64,000 nt of DNA from Kocuria carniphila (GCF_004136555.1 NZ_NOIT01000001.1:62001-126000), one strand, 5' to 3'. Counted from the first letter of the stretch, positions 46,761 to 54,473 are shown. The notes: generated from the sequence alone by a model not told the origin. Numbers and translations are program-made.

Positions 46761-47684
46761 ATGAGCGATGAACCCGCCTTCCTGACCTCCCTCCTCGACG
46801 CACTGGGCGAAGAGGTGAACACAGTCCTGAACAACTCCGACATCCCTGTGGTGGAGAAGGACGGCACCTTCAAGGCCCAGGACATCCCTTCCTCGTCCAG
46901 CGACACGTGGATCAAACTTCCTGAGGTTGTGGCCGTGGTCTGTGACCTGAAGGGGTCTACCCACCTCGGTACCGGCAAGCACGACAAGTCGACCGCCCGC
47001 ATCTACAAGAGCAGCGTCGAGGGTGCGGTGCGCATCTTCCACGACTTCGAGGCGAACTTCATCGACATCCAAGGCGACGGCGGATTCGGCCTCTTCTGGG
47101 GCGACCGGGCCTACGAGCGAGCACTGTGCGCAGGGGTCACGATCAAGACGTTCAGCGAAGACCTGGTGGCACGACTGGAGAAGCGGTGGCCAGACGCCCC
47201 GGAGACTGGCTACAAGGTGGGTGTCCACGCTGCACGCACCCTCGTCAAGAAGATCGGAACGCGGCGGAACGTCTCAGAACAGGAGGCCGTCTGGGCGGGC
47301 AGGCCGGTCAACTACGCAGCCAAGTGTGCGCAGGCTGCCGAGCGACACGAGATGATCGTTACCCAGCAGGTGTGGGAAAAGTTCAAGAACAACGACTACA
47401 TCGCCTTCAGTTGTGACTGCAACGACGGTCCGTCCGCGAACCTTTGGACGGATACGACCGTTGACCGTCTCCCGCAGGACAACCAGGCCGCCGTTGTCCT
47501 CAAATCAGGTTGGTGTGAGAAGTGCGGGCCGGAGTTCTGTGACGCGATCATGGCAGGTGAGACGAAGAGAGACATCTCCACCAGCGTCCGCATGACGATT
47601 CCTCGAATGGCGATGGAGAGGGCGCTGGAGGCAAAGCGCGAAAGAGACAGGCTGCGCCGTTCGCAGCGCGGCTACCGCCTGTAG
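46761..47684 (+). CDS. pycC: Pycsar cyclase PycC (class III nucleotide cyclase)
   Basis: Pyrimidine cyclase that should make cCMP or cUMP after phage infection. The 307-residue protein has a class III cyclase domain (about 50-215): metal-binding Asp62 in VVCDLKGSTHLG, Asp106 in IDIQGDGGFGLFWG, then YKVGVHAA and WAGRPVNYAAKCAQ. A Cys-containing C-terminal tail (SCDC, CEKCG) may bind zinc. ATG 46761 is preferred: TAGCCT lies 7 nt upstream (leaderless internal start). A GTG at 46731 is also in frame. The base choice (C or U) cannot be told by eye. Confidence 0.85.
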   Translation: MSDEPAFLTSLLDALGEEVNTVLNNSDIPVVEKDGTFKAQDIPSSSSDTWIKLPEVVAVVCDLKGSTHLGTGKHDKSTARIYKSSVEGAVRIFHDFEANFIDIQGDGGFGLFWGDRAYERALCAGVTIKTFSEDLVARLEKRWPDAPETGYKVGVHAARTLVKKIGTRRNVSEQEAVWAGRPVNYAAKCAQAAERHEMIVTQQVWEKFKNNDYIAFSCDCNDGPSANLWTDTTVDRLPQDNQAAVVLKSGWCEKCGPEFCDAIMAGETKRDISTSVRMTIPRMAMERALEAKRERDRLRRSQRGYRL

Positions 47685-47688
47685 ATAC

Positions 47689-48291
47689 TTAGGTGGTTCG
47701 TGGCAGTGCGTCTGGGCTACCAAACCGGGGGCGGCTGAACTCGTAGCGTCTGAGTTCACGTTCGGTCAAGACTTCCTCGGGATGGCCTATCCGGTGCGCG
47801 AGCGACCCTTCATGCAGCCAGTCCACGACCAATCTGAGGGCCTCCTCCATCACCTCACCGAACGTCCGGTCGGCGCAGTCTTCGCGGTAGGCCGGGTGGT
47901 CTGGCGTGCCTCGGCTCGCGATCAGGACCGCGATTCCGACACCCTGAGTCAGCGCCGTCTCCCGCTCTTCGGCGGGCAGAAGATTCAGTTCGTCAACCAG
48001 GGACGCCATGGTGGCGTTCGCTGGGCCAGCCTCTGAGGACTGGTGGCGAGCGAGCCATGCCCAGAACACTTCGGCGGAACCCAACTGCGGCGCCTTCAAG
48101 TGGCAGTTGGAGCAAAGAAGTCCATACTCCTTCGGGTCAGTGGCCAAGCCGCCGTCCTAATCGGCTGAAGCGGCGATGCTCACTTCTTTTTCGGACCCAC
48201 ACGCCCAGCAGGTGATGCACCTGCGGTGGGCGGTAGCCACGTCGCTCCGCGACGGGTACCGCGTTCCGATCTTCGCGACTCGTTCGTTCAC
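47689..48291 (-). pseudogene. HNH-like zinc protein gene with an in-frame amber stop
   Basis: A single reading frame from GTG 48291 to 47689 would encode about 199 residues but has TAG at codon 45 (48159-48157). The first part (MNERVAKIG...CITCWACGSEKEV) has a CxxCxxC cluster. The second (from 48147, a possible TTG start; GLLCSNCHLKAPQL) has CxxCH. Together they form the paired-Cys treble-clef layout of HNH-type proteins, which the stop would separate. TATCTT lies 7 nt before the GTG. It is either a nonsense mutation, a sequencing error, or two small proteins. It converges on pycC, with the stops 4 bp apart. Confidence 0.6.
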
Positions 48292-48398
48292 TCAGTCCAA
48301 GATACCCAACAGAGTGAGCCGACCGAGCGTGCTCGTACGACTGTGCGCCTACTCTCGATAGCACCCAGTAGCACAAGCCCATCTCAGGAGGGACCGTC

Positions 48399-48593
48399 AT
48401 GATCCAGCACAACCCCAAGGACTCCCTCCGGGCCGACATGGAGGCGCTTGCCGAGGTCTTCGAGGCCGAGGACCGAGAAGACCGCCGACAAGAGGCCCAG
48501 CGCCGTCGTGACGGCCTTCCCGAGCCCGAGCGGGAAATCCGGACGTTCCCCGGGTTCGCGGACGGTGGAGCGACTCCCCGAGGGGGATGGTGA
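48399..48593 (+). CDS. 64-aa charged hypothetical protein
   Basis: A small protein, helical and strongly charged in the middle (MEALAEVFEAEDREDRRQEA, then Arg-rich), with a Pro/Gly-rich tail. No family recognised. ATG 48399 has an excellent Shine-Dalgarno (AGGAGGGA), which is why I accept it as real. It lies between the broken HNH-like gene (divergent) and the beta-flower-like gene (50 bp downstream). Confidence 0.6.
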   Translation: MIQHNPKDSLRADMEALAEVFEAEDREDRRQEAQRRRDGLPEPEREIRTFPGFADGGATPRGGW

Positions 48594-48642
48594 CACGGCT
48601 GCCCTCGCAAGGTTTGTCCGAGCCCGGGTACAGACTGGAGGC

Positions 48643-48918
48643 ATGAACCTTCATACCAAGAATGGACGCCCGCTTCAGGTCAGCGGTGACTCTCTGTACT
48701 CGCGCTCGGGCGTCTACCTCGGCACTATCTCGAAGGGCAAGGTCTATGACCCAAGGGGCCGCTATGCGGGAACCATCGACGGTGATCGGGTGGTCTACAG
48801 AAGCACCGACAGCGGCTCGATGGGCAGTGCCACCATGTCAGGCAACAGGGCAGGAATCGCCACAGCGAACCTCGTTGGTTCAGCCACGTGGGGTGACGAA
48901 CCGAACTTCCAGGACTGA
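48643..48918 (+). CDS. beta-flower-like repeat protein
   Basis: A 91-residue protein made of short repeated strand-turn units: GDSLYSRSGVYLGTI, SKGKVYDPRGRYAGTI, DGDRVVYR. This is the pattern of 4-fold beta-flower domains (alternating 'x-Y-x-x-x-G-x-Y-x-G-x-I'), which occur in proteins of bacterial conflict systems and may bind a ligand. A Gly/Ser/Ala-rich tail follows. ATG 48643 has TGGAGG upstream. The downstream membrane-anchored gene starts 8 bp after its stop, so the two are probably one operon. Confidence 0.65.
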   Translation: MNLHTKNGRPLQVSGDSLYSRSGVYLGTISKGKVYDPRGRYAGTIDGDRVVYRSTDSGSMGSATMSGNRAGIATANLVGSATWGDEPNFQD

Positions 48919-48926
48919 GGAGCGAC

Positions 48927-49829
48927 ATGGACACGTTTTGGGGCCTGTCAGGCACCGCCTGGACAGCCCTCTACACCGTCCTTACCGCCCTGCTCCTCCT
49001 CACCGCTTGGGTGGCAGCGGGAATCGCCTGGGGCCAGTGGAGGGCGAGCCGCGATGCGGTGAAGGACGCGCGCAAGGCGCAGGCCGAGGCCAACCGTCCT
49101 TACGTCCTCGTCACTGCTGAACCCTCTGCTGCGAGTAGGCGGCTGTTCGACCTCTCGATTCGTAACATCGGCAAGCGTCCGGCCCTAGACCTCAGCGTTC
49201 GCCTCGATCCTCCACCCGTACGGGCCGAGGAGGTCGACGGGCACGAGTTCGCCAAGATGAAGATGCTGACCGAACCCATCGTCATGCTCGCGCCTGACCA
49301 AGAGATGCGTGCGTTCTGGGACAGCCACGTCGAGCGCCACGGCGTGGTCCGGCCCACTTCGCATCAGGTGCACCTCACCTACAAGGACTCCTCGGGCGCA
49401 ACTTACGAGGAGACCTCCGTGATCGACTTGGACGCGATGCAGGGGAGCATGCACACCGAGGTCAAGACCCTTCATGACGTGGGCAAGTCCTTGGACGAGA
49501 TCAAGAAGGTCCTCAAAGGGGCGGCACTTTTATCCCGGAACGGCTCGGTAGACGTTCAGGCTGTCACCGAGTCCTACGAGGCTCACAAGCACCGCCTGGC
49601 CATGGAAGGGCACACGCGCCTGCGGGCGAACCTGGAGTCTCTACAGGGCTGGCGGGAGAAGCGGCCCGAGATCATCTCCGATTTAGAGGACCGCATAGCC
49701 CGACTGGAGGCAAATCATCCCTTCCTCATTGAGGGGACGGGAGACGCATCCCTCACGCCACGCTGGTCGACAAAGTGGAGGCGTCTGGCAACGCGCCTTC
49801 GCGCCCTAGCGTCCCGACAGAGGCAGTAG
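48927..49829 (+). CDS. membrane-anchored protein of unknown function
   Basis: 300 residues. One N-terminal membrane segment (about 10-36, TALYTVLTALLLLTAWVAAG) is followed by a short coiled stretch (SRDAVKDARKAQAEA). A beta-rich domain (about 60-165: YVLVTAEPS, LFDLSIRNIGKRPALDLSV, HQVHLTYKDSSGATYEE) resembles immunoglobulin-like folds of small bacterial membrane proteins. A coiled-coil region (about 190-270) and a basic tail complete it. No family name can be assigned. It lies 8 bp after the beta-flower-like gene. A role with it as a membrane-linked defence pair is speculative. Confidence 0.65.
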   Translation: MDTFWGLSGTAWTALYTVLTALLLLTAWVAAGIAWGQWRASRDAVKDARKAQAEANRPYVLVTAEPSAASRRLFDLSIRNIGKRPALDLSVRLDPPPVRAEEVDGHEFAKMKMLTEPIVMLAPDQEMRAFWDSHVERHGVVRPTSHQVHLTYKDSSGATYEETSVIDLDAMQGSMHTEVKTLHDVGKSLDEIKKVLKGAALLSRNGSVDVQAVTESYEAHKHRLAMEGHTRLRANLESLQGWREKRPEIISDLEDRIARLEANHPFLIEGTGDASLTPRWSTKWRRLATRLRALASRQRQ

Positions 49830-49837
49830 GAGCCGGA

Positions 49838-50002
49838 CTACCTATCCGCGATCCACGCCTCTCCCAAGAGCACGGACACGACGGCGTACTCGGTGCGGTC
49901 GCGGTCGAGATCGGGGACGAGGTGGGTGGGGTAGTGCGTGGCGCGCTCGGCTGCGTCGAAGACCGTGGAGATCAGGGTCTGCTGGTTGGTCGCTCTCTTC
50001 AT
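49838..50002 (-). CDS. 54-aa hypothetical protein near the right transposon end
   Basis: ORF of 54 residues (MKRATNQQTLISTVFDAAER ... AVVSVLLGEAWIADR) with a balanced, protein-like composition, unlike the Arg/Pro-rich overlapping frames. ATG 50002; TACAGT sits 8 nt upstream, compatible with a leaderless transcript. It converges on the membrane-anchored gene. No family recognised. It is the last cargo gene before the right end. Confidence 0.5.
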   Translation of the reverse strand: MKRATNQQTLISTVFDAAERATHYPTHLVPDLDRDRTEYAVVSVLLGEAWIADR

Positions 50003-50227
50003 GTGCCTGGACTGTAGCCAGGCGCAGCGACATTCGACAGGAGTTCTTAGTGGGTTCGGGCTTGGTGCTCGGCGTACTGTGGTGCTTGACTAGCGGCTGC
50101 GGCCCATCACACAGGGCTTCGAGGCGCTACGGAAATCTCACCTAGAGTGCGACAACAGCAGCCTGTCCTGCGCAGCCAATCTGAGATAACCCCTAGTTGC
50201 GTGTCTCATATCAAATGCGGAAGGTCA
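50003..50227. other. right terminal region of the transposon
   Basis: 225 bp without a supported gene. It holds the right-end boxes: GTCTCAT at 50203-50209 (complement of ATGAGAC) and a weaker TCTCAC at 50136-50141. These are probable TnsB binding sites. Confidence 0.6.
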
Positions 50228-50232
50228 CTGGC
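50228..50232. repeat. right copy of the 5-bp target-site duplication
   Basis: CTGGC directly after the right end (...AAGGTCA), matching 32235-32239. Confidence 0.7.
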
Positions 50233-50296
50233 GCTCCCCTCGATCGCCGGACCGGGCTCCCATCACGTGAGTGCTGTCAGTCCGATCAGCGATGCC

Positions 50297-50899
50297 TCAG
50301 CTGCCCGTTGTTGGTTCGGAACTTGGCGACGAAAAGAGCAGCCTCGCGATATCGCGTGCTGCGGCCTCGGGGTCTTCACCCAGCCACGGCGGCAAGGCGT
50401 TGTTCAGCCACAGCGTGGCGAATCCGTGCACGAGTGACCATGCAGCAACCCCTCCGACGTGGACATCGCGATCACCTCTTTGCTCGGAGGGCATGTTTTC
50501 GACGCCGCCATACAGCGCGTTGGTTGCACGCTGCCGGGCCGCCACTACCCCGGTGTCGCCTGCCCGATAGAGATCTGGGCGGAACATCACCTCGAAGTGA
50601 GCTCGATGGTCGACCGCAAAGCGCACATAAGCCACGCCCACTTCGAGGAAATCGCCGCTGCGCTGCTGTTCCGCGTCGAGCGCCTCGGCAAGAAGTTCGA
50701 ATCCCTGCGTGGCCAGGGCAGTCAACAGCCCGGCCTTGTCGCCGAAATGATGTGCCGGCGCCGCATGGGATACGCCAGCGCGCCTTGCCAGATCGCGCAT
50801 GCTAAGTCGCTCGGGACCAGATTCGGTAATCACGGCCACCGCGGCACTCAGTATCGCCCGTGCGAGATCGCCGTGATGGTACGGCTTTGTCGTCTTCAC
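50297..50899 (-). CDS. TetR family regulator
   Basis: A 200-residue repressor. The N-terminal helix-turn-helix (about 10-55, RDLARRAGVSHAAPAHHFGD) is followed by a helical ligand-binding domain (AHFEVMFRPDLYRAGD, a WHG-type C-terminal pattern). GTG 50899 is 6 nt from a TAGTCT -10, so the mRNA is leaderless. It is divergent from the DoxX-like gene, whose promoter overlaps its own, so it probably represses both. Confidence 0.88.
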   Translation of the reverse strand: MKTTKPYHHGDLARAILSAAVAVITESGPERLSMRDLARRAGVSHAAPAHHFGDKAGLLTALATQGFELLAEALDAEQQRSGDFLEVGVAYVRFAVDHRAHFEVMFRPDLYRAGDTGVVAARQRATNALYGGVENMPSEQRGDRDVHVGGVAAWSLVHGFATLWLNNALPPWLGEDPEAAARDIARLLFSSPSSEPTTGS

Positions 50900-50905
50900 T
50901 CTTTG

Positions 50906-50934
50906 AGACTATCCACCTATCTAGTCATTGACAA
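50906..50934 (-). promoter_or_regulatory. tetR promoter overlapping the divergent doxX -35
   Basis: Minus strand TTGTCA (50934-50929), 17 nt, TAGTCT (50911-50906), then 6 nt to the GTG. The opposite strand has TTGACA at 50928-50933. The imperfect repeat AGTC-N8-GACT (50923-50938) spans both and is a likely TetR operator. A second inverted repeat AGTGTC/GACACT lies at 50960-50977. Confidence 0.65.
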
Positions 50935-50993
50935 GACTGGATCGCGAGCGCATCCTGACAGTGTCTAGATTGACACTTCGGAAGGAAGACGTT

Positions 50994-51500
50994 ATGGAAC
51001 CCCTGATTGTTCTTGTAGTGGTCACACTCGCAGTGCGAGCGGCCGGCATGGCACGGTTCAGTCGTTTGAGACCGTGGCGAATCGCCTTGCGCGGCGGTCT
51101 GGCGGCGATGTTCTTCATGACCGGCGTAGTCCACTTCGTTGGAATGCGTGCGGAAATGATCGAAATGGTCCCGCCTGCCCTCCCAGCGCCCGAGCTACTC
51201 GTGACGGTGACCGGCGTACTGGAACTGCTCGGCACCCTCGGCCTGCTATGGTCCCGAACTGCACCGTGGGCCGCCGGAGGGCTAGCGCTCATGCTGGTCG
51301 CCATGTTCCCGGCGAACGTTTACGCCGCAGTTTCCGGCCTCACGAGCGGCCCCATGGAAGCGCTGCTCCCCCGGACCCTGATTCAGATCGTTTTCCTGGC
51401 GGCCACCTTGGCTGTAGCGGTCCCACATTTTCGTGATCGACGGCGAATCGGCCGGGATGCCGGGCGACGGTCATCTGAAGAGGTCATCGTGAACTCTTAG
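50994..51500 (+). CDS. DoxX-like membrane protein
   Basis: A 168-residue protein with four spans, of the DoxX/DUF4267-like type: IALRGGLAAMFFMTGVVHFVG, PPALPAPELLVTVTGVLELLGTLG (extent about 55-80), LMLVAMFPANVYAAVSG, and IQIVFLAATLAVAVPHF. Function uncertain (envelope or redox stress roles are proposed for the family). ATG 50994 has GGAAGGAAG upstream. Probably controlled by the divergent TetR gene. Confidence 0.8.
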   Translation: MEPLIVLVVVTLAVRAAGMARFSRLRPWRIALRGGLAAMFFMTGVVHFVGMRAEMIEMVPPALPAPELLVTVTGVLELLGTLGLLWSRTAPWAAGGLALMLVAMFPANVYAAVSGLTSGPMEALLPRTLIQIVFLAATLAVAVPHFRDRRRIGRDAGRRSSEEVIVNS

Positions 51501-51669
51501 CGAGGATGCTCAATCTGTGCCTCGATGCACGAGTCTGTCTCCGGACCCTACCCAAGTTTCCTCAGCACGCTTAGAGTGAGTTCACGGCCGATCAAGTGAC
51601 CCAAGGCACCGTGCGCTTCCAGCGTCCCGGCCTCGCGGTGTCGAGAATGGAACGCCCAGGAGGCACCCC

Positions 51670-52221
51670 GTGATCAAAGCATTGCAGCAGCTCACCGACC
51701 GGATCGAACAGACGAACTCGCTGGACTCCGTCATCGCCTTCGCCAAGGAAAATGCCGGCCCCATCATGAAACAACCGATGGTGAGCAAGGTACTGAGCGG
51801 GGATTTCCTGGGCCATCCGCTGCATCCCATGCTGACCGATATCCCCATCGGCGCGTGGAGCATGTCGGCACTCTTAGATGTCTTGGGTGGCGAGGAGCTA
51901 GAGGATGCATCAGCCATCCTGGTGGGCGTTGGCGTGCTCAGTGCAATCCCCACGGCGGCCACCGGTCTGCACGATTGGCAGACCACTAAGGGTGCGACCA
52001 GTCGCGTGGGATTCGTCCACGCGGCGACCATGGACGTGACCGTCTTGCTGTACTCCGGGTCGCTTCTTGCACGGGTGACCGGACACCACACTCCCGGCAA
52101 GCTGCTGGGCTTGGCCGGACTGGGTGTCATGACAGTGGGTGGCTTCCTGGGTGGACACCTCACATACTCCATGGGGGTCAACGTGGAGCAGGAGGGACCC
52201 ACGCTGCGGGCAGTGAAGTAA
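51670..52221 (+). CDS. DUF2231 family membrane protein
   Basis: 183 residues. FLGHPLHPMLTDIPIGAW (about 45-62), with the paired HPxHP histidines, is the hallmark of DUF2231, followed by four hydrophobic segments. Some relatives bind haem or work in redox membranes; the role here is unknown. GTG 51670 follows AGGAGG. Monocistronic; 169 bp after doxX. Confidence 0.82.
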   Translation: MIKALQQLTDRIEQTNSLDSVIAFAKENAGPIMKQPMVSKVLSGDFLGHPLHPMLTDIPIGAWSMSALLDVLGGEELEDASAILVGVGVLSAIPTAATGLHDWQTTKGATSRVGFVHAATMDVTVLLYSGSLLARVTGHHTPGKLLGLAGLGVMTVGGFLGGHLTYSMGVNVEQEGPTLRAVK

Positions 52222-52327
52222 CCGTCCAAAGAGGCGAACAACCGCCTCCGGAGACCCAAGAAACTCACTCCATGACCGGTCATATTTCGGGCAATTTGGT
52301 GCGCGCCACACTCCCGCGTTAGTTTTG

Positions 52328-52420
52328 AGCGACCATCCCGAGCGGCCGAGAGACCTGGATCAGTGACGCCGCAGCAACCGGCTTTGTGCAAGGTGCTACC
52401 GCCAGGACCGATGGAGTGAT
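52328..52420 (+). promoter_or_regulatory. SAM-I (S-box) riboswitch
   Basis: The conserved S-box core is present: GAGCGGC-CGAGAGACCTGG, GACGCCGCAGCAACCGG and AAGGTGCTA-CC-GCCAGGACC. P1 can form from CCATC (52333-52337) with GATGG (52410-52414), and P2 from GCGGC (52342-52346) with GCCGC (52368-52372). It lies right before the ATG at 52427, so it probably blocks translation or transcription of the importer when S-adenosylmethionine is abundant. Confidence 0.87.
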
Positions 52421-52426
52421 TACACC

Positions 52427-53299
52427 ATGTCTCTTGATGCCAGCACGTCCGTTCGCGCGGAAGAAACCGCCACAGATACGGGCTCCGGGCAACATCAAAC
52501 CGGAACACGGGGCAAAACGTCGCAAGCGCTGTCCGTGCGCTTCGCCAATGTCTGCCGGGCCTTCCCGGGCAAGAACGGCAACGAACCGCACGTGGTGCTC
52601 AAAGACATCACCCTGGACGTCGTCCCCGGTGAGGTTCTCGCCATTCTCGGCCCCAGCGGCTCCGGTAAGTCCACGCTGCTGCGCGCAGCATCAGGTCTGG
52701 ACGCGCCCACCCAGGGAACCGTTCTGATCGACGGAACGCCAGTGAACGGAATCGACGACCGCTGCGCCGTCGCCTTCCAGGAGCCGCGGCTGCTCCCCTG
52801 GCAGAACATCCACAAGAACGTGGAACTCGGCTTGCCGCAGGGCACTCCCAAGGCAGAGGGACAGGAACGCGTCGAGCGGCTCCTGGAACTGGTAGAACTC
52901 GCTGAATTCGCTCATTTGCGCCCGCGTGAGGTGTCCGGAGGCATGGCGCAGCGCACCTCCCTGGCCCGAGCGCTGGCCCGCCGGCCAGGTGTGTTGCTCC
53001 TCGACGAACCCTTCGGCGCCCTCGATGCCCTGACCCGTTTGAAGATGCAGGATCTCCTCCTGCAGGTCCACGAAGCCCACCCCACCACGGTGTTGCTCGT
53101 GACCCACGACGTGGATGAAGCCCTCCAGCTGGCCGACCGCATCGTGGTGCTGGGCCGCAAACCCCGCGAGACGGCGGCGTCGATCGCGCACGTCTTCACC
53201 GTGCCCGGCGACCGCCCGCGTAATCGCAGCGACGAACAACTGGGCCGAATGCGCCTGACGCTGCTCTCCGGCCTGGGCGTCGACACCCACCGCCACTAA
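52427..53299 (+). CDS. ssuB: sulfonate-type ABC transporter ATP-binding protein
   Basis: ATPase of an SsuABC/TauABC-type importer, 290 residues. Walker A GPSGSGKST (about 73-81), signature VSGGMAQRTSLARAL, Walker B VLLLDEPFGALD, and the switch His in VTHDVDEAL. An N-terminal extension of about 35 residues precedes the fold. First gene after the SAM riboswitch; the binding protein and permease genes follow. Aliphatic sulfonates are the likely substrate; methionine precursors or nitrate-type ligands are less likely. Confidence 0.87.
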   Translation: MSLDASTSVRAEETATDTGSGQHQTGTRGKTSQALSVRFANVCRAFPGKNGNEPHVVLKDITLDVVPGEVLAILGPSGSGKSTLLRAASGLDAPTQGTVLIDGTPVNGIDDRCAVAFQEPRLLPWQNIHKNVELGLPQGTPKAEGQERVERLLELVELAEFAHLRPREVSGGMAQRTSLARALARRPGVLLLDEPFGALDALTRLKMQDLLLQVHEAHPTTVLLVTHDVDEALQLADRIVVLGRKPRETAASIAHVFTVPGDRPRNRSDEQLGRMRLTLLSGLGVDTHRH

Positions 53300-53402
53300 C
53301 GCCACACCCCGCCCATTTCGGGCTACCCCACACCCAGTTTTCGGGCCCCGAGTCTCTCGACCGGCCTACTCGCACTGCACACGATCCCCTGGAGGTCCCA
53401 CC

Positions 53403-54473
53403 ATGAATCCGTCCAAAAACACGCCGTCTCGCCGTTCCGTTCTGAGAGCGGGGGCCTTGGGCCTGGGTGCCGTGACGCTCTCCGGTTTTCTGAGCGCATG
53501 CGCCGGTGAAGGCTCCGGCGGCGAGAACATTCCGAGCCAGGGCGGCGGGGACGGAGAGGCCTTTACCCTCAACATCGACTTCGCCACGTACAACCCGTTG
53601 AGCCTGGTGATCAAGGAAAAGGGCTGGCTCGAGGAGACGTTGAAGGACCAGAACGTCACCGTGAACTGGGTCCAGTCGGCCGGCTCGAACAAGGCCAACG
53701 AGAACTTGCGCGCGGAAGCCATCCACGTCGGTTCGACCGCCGGATCCGCGGCCCTTCTGGCACGCTCCAACAACTCGCCCATCAAGGTGGTCTCGCTCTA
53801 CAGCCGTCCGGAGTGGGCCGCGCTGGTGGTCCCCGCCGATTCCGAGATCACCGAGGTCGCAGATCTCAAGGGCAAGTCAGTGGCCGCGACCAAGGGCACC
53901 GACCCGTATTTCTTCCTGCTCCAGGCCCTGCAGGACGCAGGCGTGGACCCCGGCGAGGTCACCGTTCAGAACCTGCAGCACGCGGACGGCCGCTCCGCCA
54001 TGGAGAACGGTTCCGTGGATGCATGGAGCGGACTGGACCCGATCATGGCCGGCGCCGAAGAGAAGGGCGCCGAGCTCTTCTTCCGCAATCTGGAATTCAA
54101 CACCTACGGATTCCTGAACGCCAAGGAGTCCTTCCTGGAAGACAAGCCGGAGATCGCGCAGACCGTGGTCGATGCCTATGAGTACGCCCGCGAATGGGCC
54201 GCAGAGAACGTTGACGAAACCGTCAAGATTCTCGCCGAGGTCGCAGGTCTGGACGAGTCGGTCGCGCGCAAGGTCATCGCGGAACGCTCCAACCTGGACG
54301 TCGATCCGGTTCCCGGCGACGCCCAGCTCGAAGTCCTGCGCCGCGTAGGCCCGTACCTGGTGGAGTCCGGTGACGTCTCCAGTCAGTCCCAGGTGGACGA
54401 CGCCCTCGACACCATCATCGACGCCTCCTTCATCGAGAAGGCCGACCCCTCGACCATCAAGGCTGACGCATGA
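53403..54473 (+). CDS. ssuA: sulfonate-type ABC transporter substrate-binding lipoprotein
   Basis: A 356-residue binding protein. The signal has twin arginines (SRRSVLRAGALGLG) and a lipobox (LSAC, Cys at about 36), so it is a possibly Tat-exported lipoprotein. The body is an SsuA/NMT1-like fold: FTLNIDFATYNPLSLVIKEK, VGSTAGSAALLAR, DLKGKSVAATKGTDPYFFL, VDAWSGLDP. It lies 103 bp after ssuB and overlaps ssuC by 4 nt. Confidence 0.88.
   Translation: MNPSKNTPSRRSVLRAGALGLGAVTLSGFLSACAGEGSGGENIPSQGGGDGEAFTLNIDFATYNPLSLVIKEKGWLEETLKDQNVTVNWVQSAGSNKANENLRAEAIHVGSTAGSAALLARSNNSPIKVVSLYSRPEWAALVVPADSEITEVADLKGKSVAATKGTDPYFFLLQALQDAGVDPGEVTVQNLQHADGRSAMENGSVDAWSGLDPIMAGAEEKGAELFFRNLEFNTYGFLNAKESFLEDKPEIAQTVVDAYEYAREWAAENVDETVKILAEVAGLDESVARKVIAERSNLDVDPVPGDAQLEVLRRVGPYLVESGDVSSQSQVDDALDTIIDASFIEKADPSTIKADA

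Larger units (their letters stand above)
32240..50227 (+). mobile_element. Tn7-like transposon (tnsABC-tniQ) carrying a defence island
   Basis: An 18-kb element with tnsA-tnsB-tnsC-tniQ at the left and restriction, Pycsar and unknown genes as cargo. The left end begins TGTCTCC; the right end, read inward, begins TGACCTT. In both, the box ATGAGAC starts exactly 19 nt from the end (32258-32264; its complement at 50203-50209). CTGGC flanks both ends. A second, weaker TGAG(C/A)-type box lies farther in on each side (32295; complement near 50136-50142). The termini agree at 16 of the first 25 positions. It is inserted between a YCII gene and a tetR gene, with no gene interrupted. Confidence 0.78.

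Noticed and set aside
49842-50033. 63-codon minus-strand frame (SRARHALPHPPRPRSRP...)
   Set aside because: Pro/Arg-rich shadow; the frame of the 54-aa ORF (49838-50002) in the same place has a protein-like composition.
32067-50155. Alternative transposon ends TGTCGC (32067) and GCGACA (ending 50155)
   Set aside because: Six matching bases but no flanking duplication (GGGTC versus ACAGC) and no shared inner box at equal distance, unlike 32240/50227.
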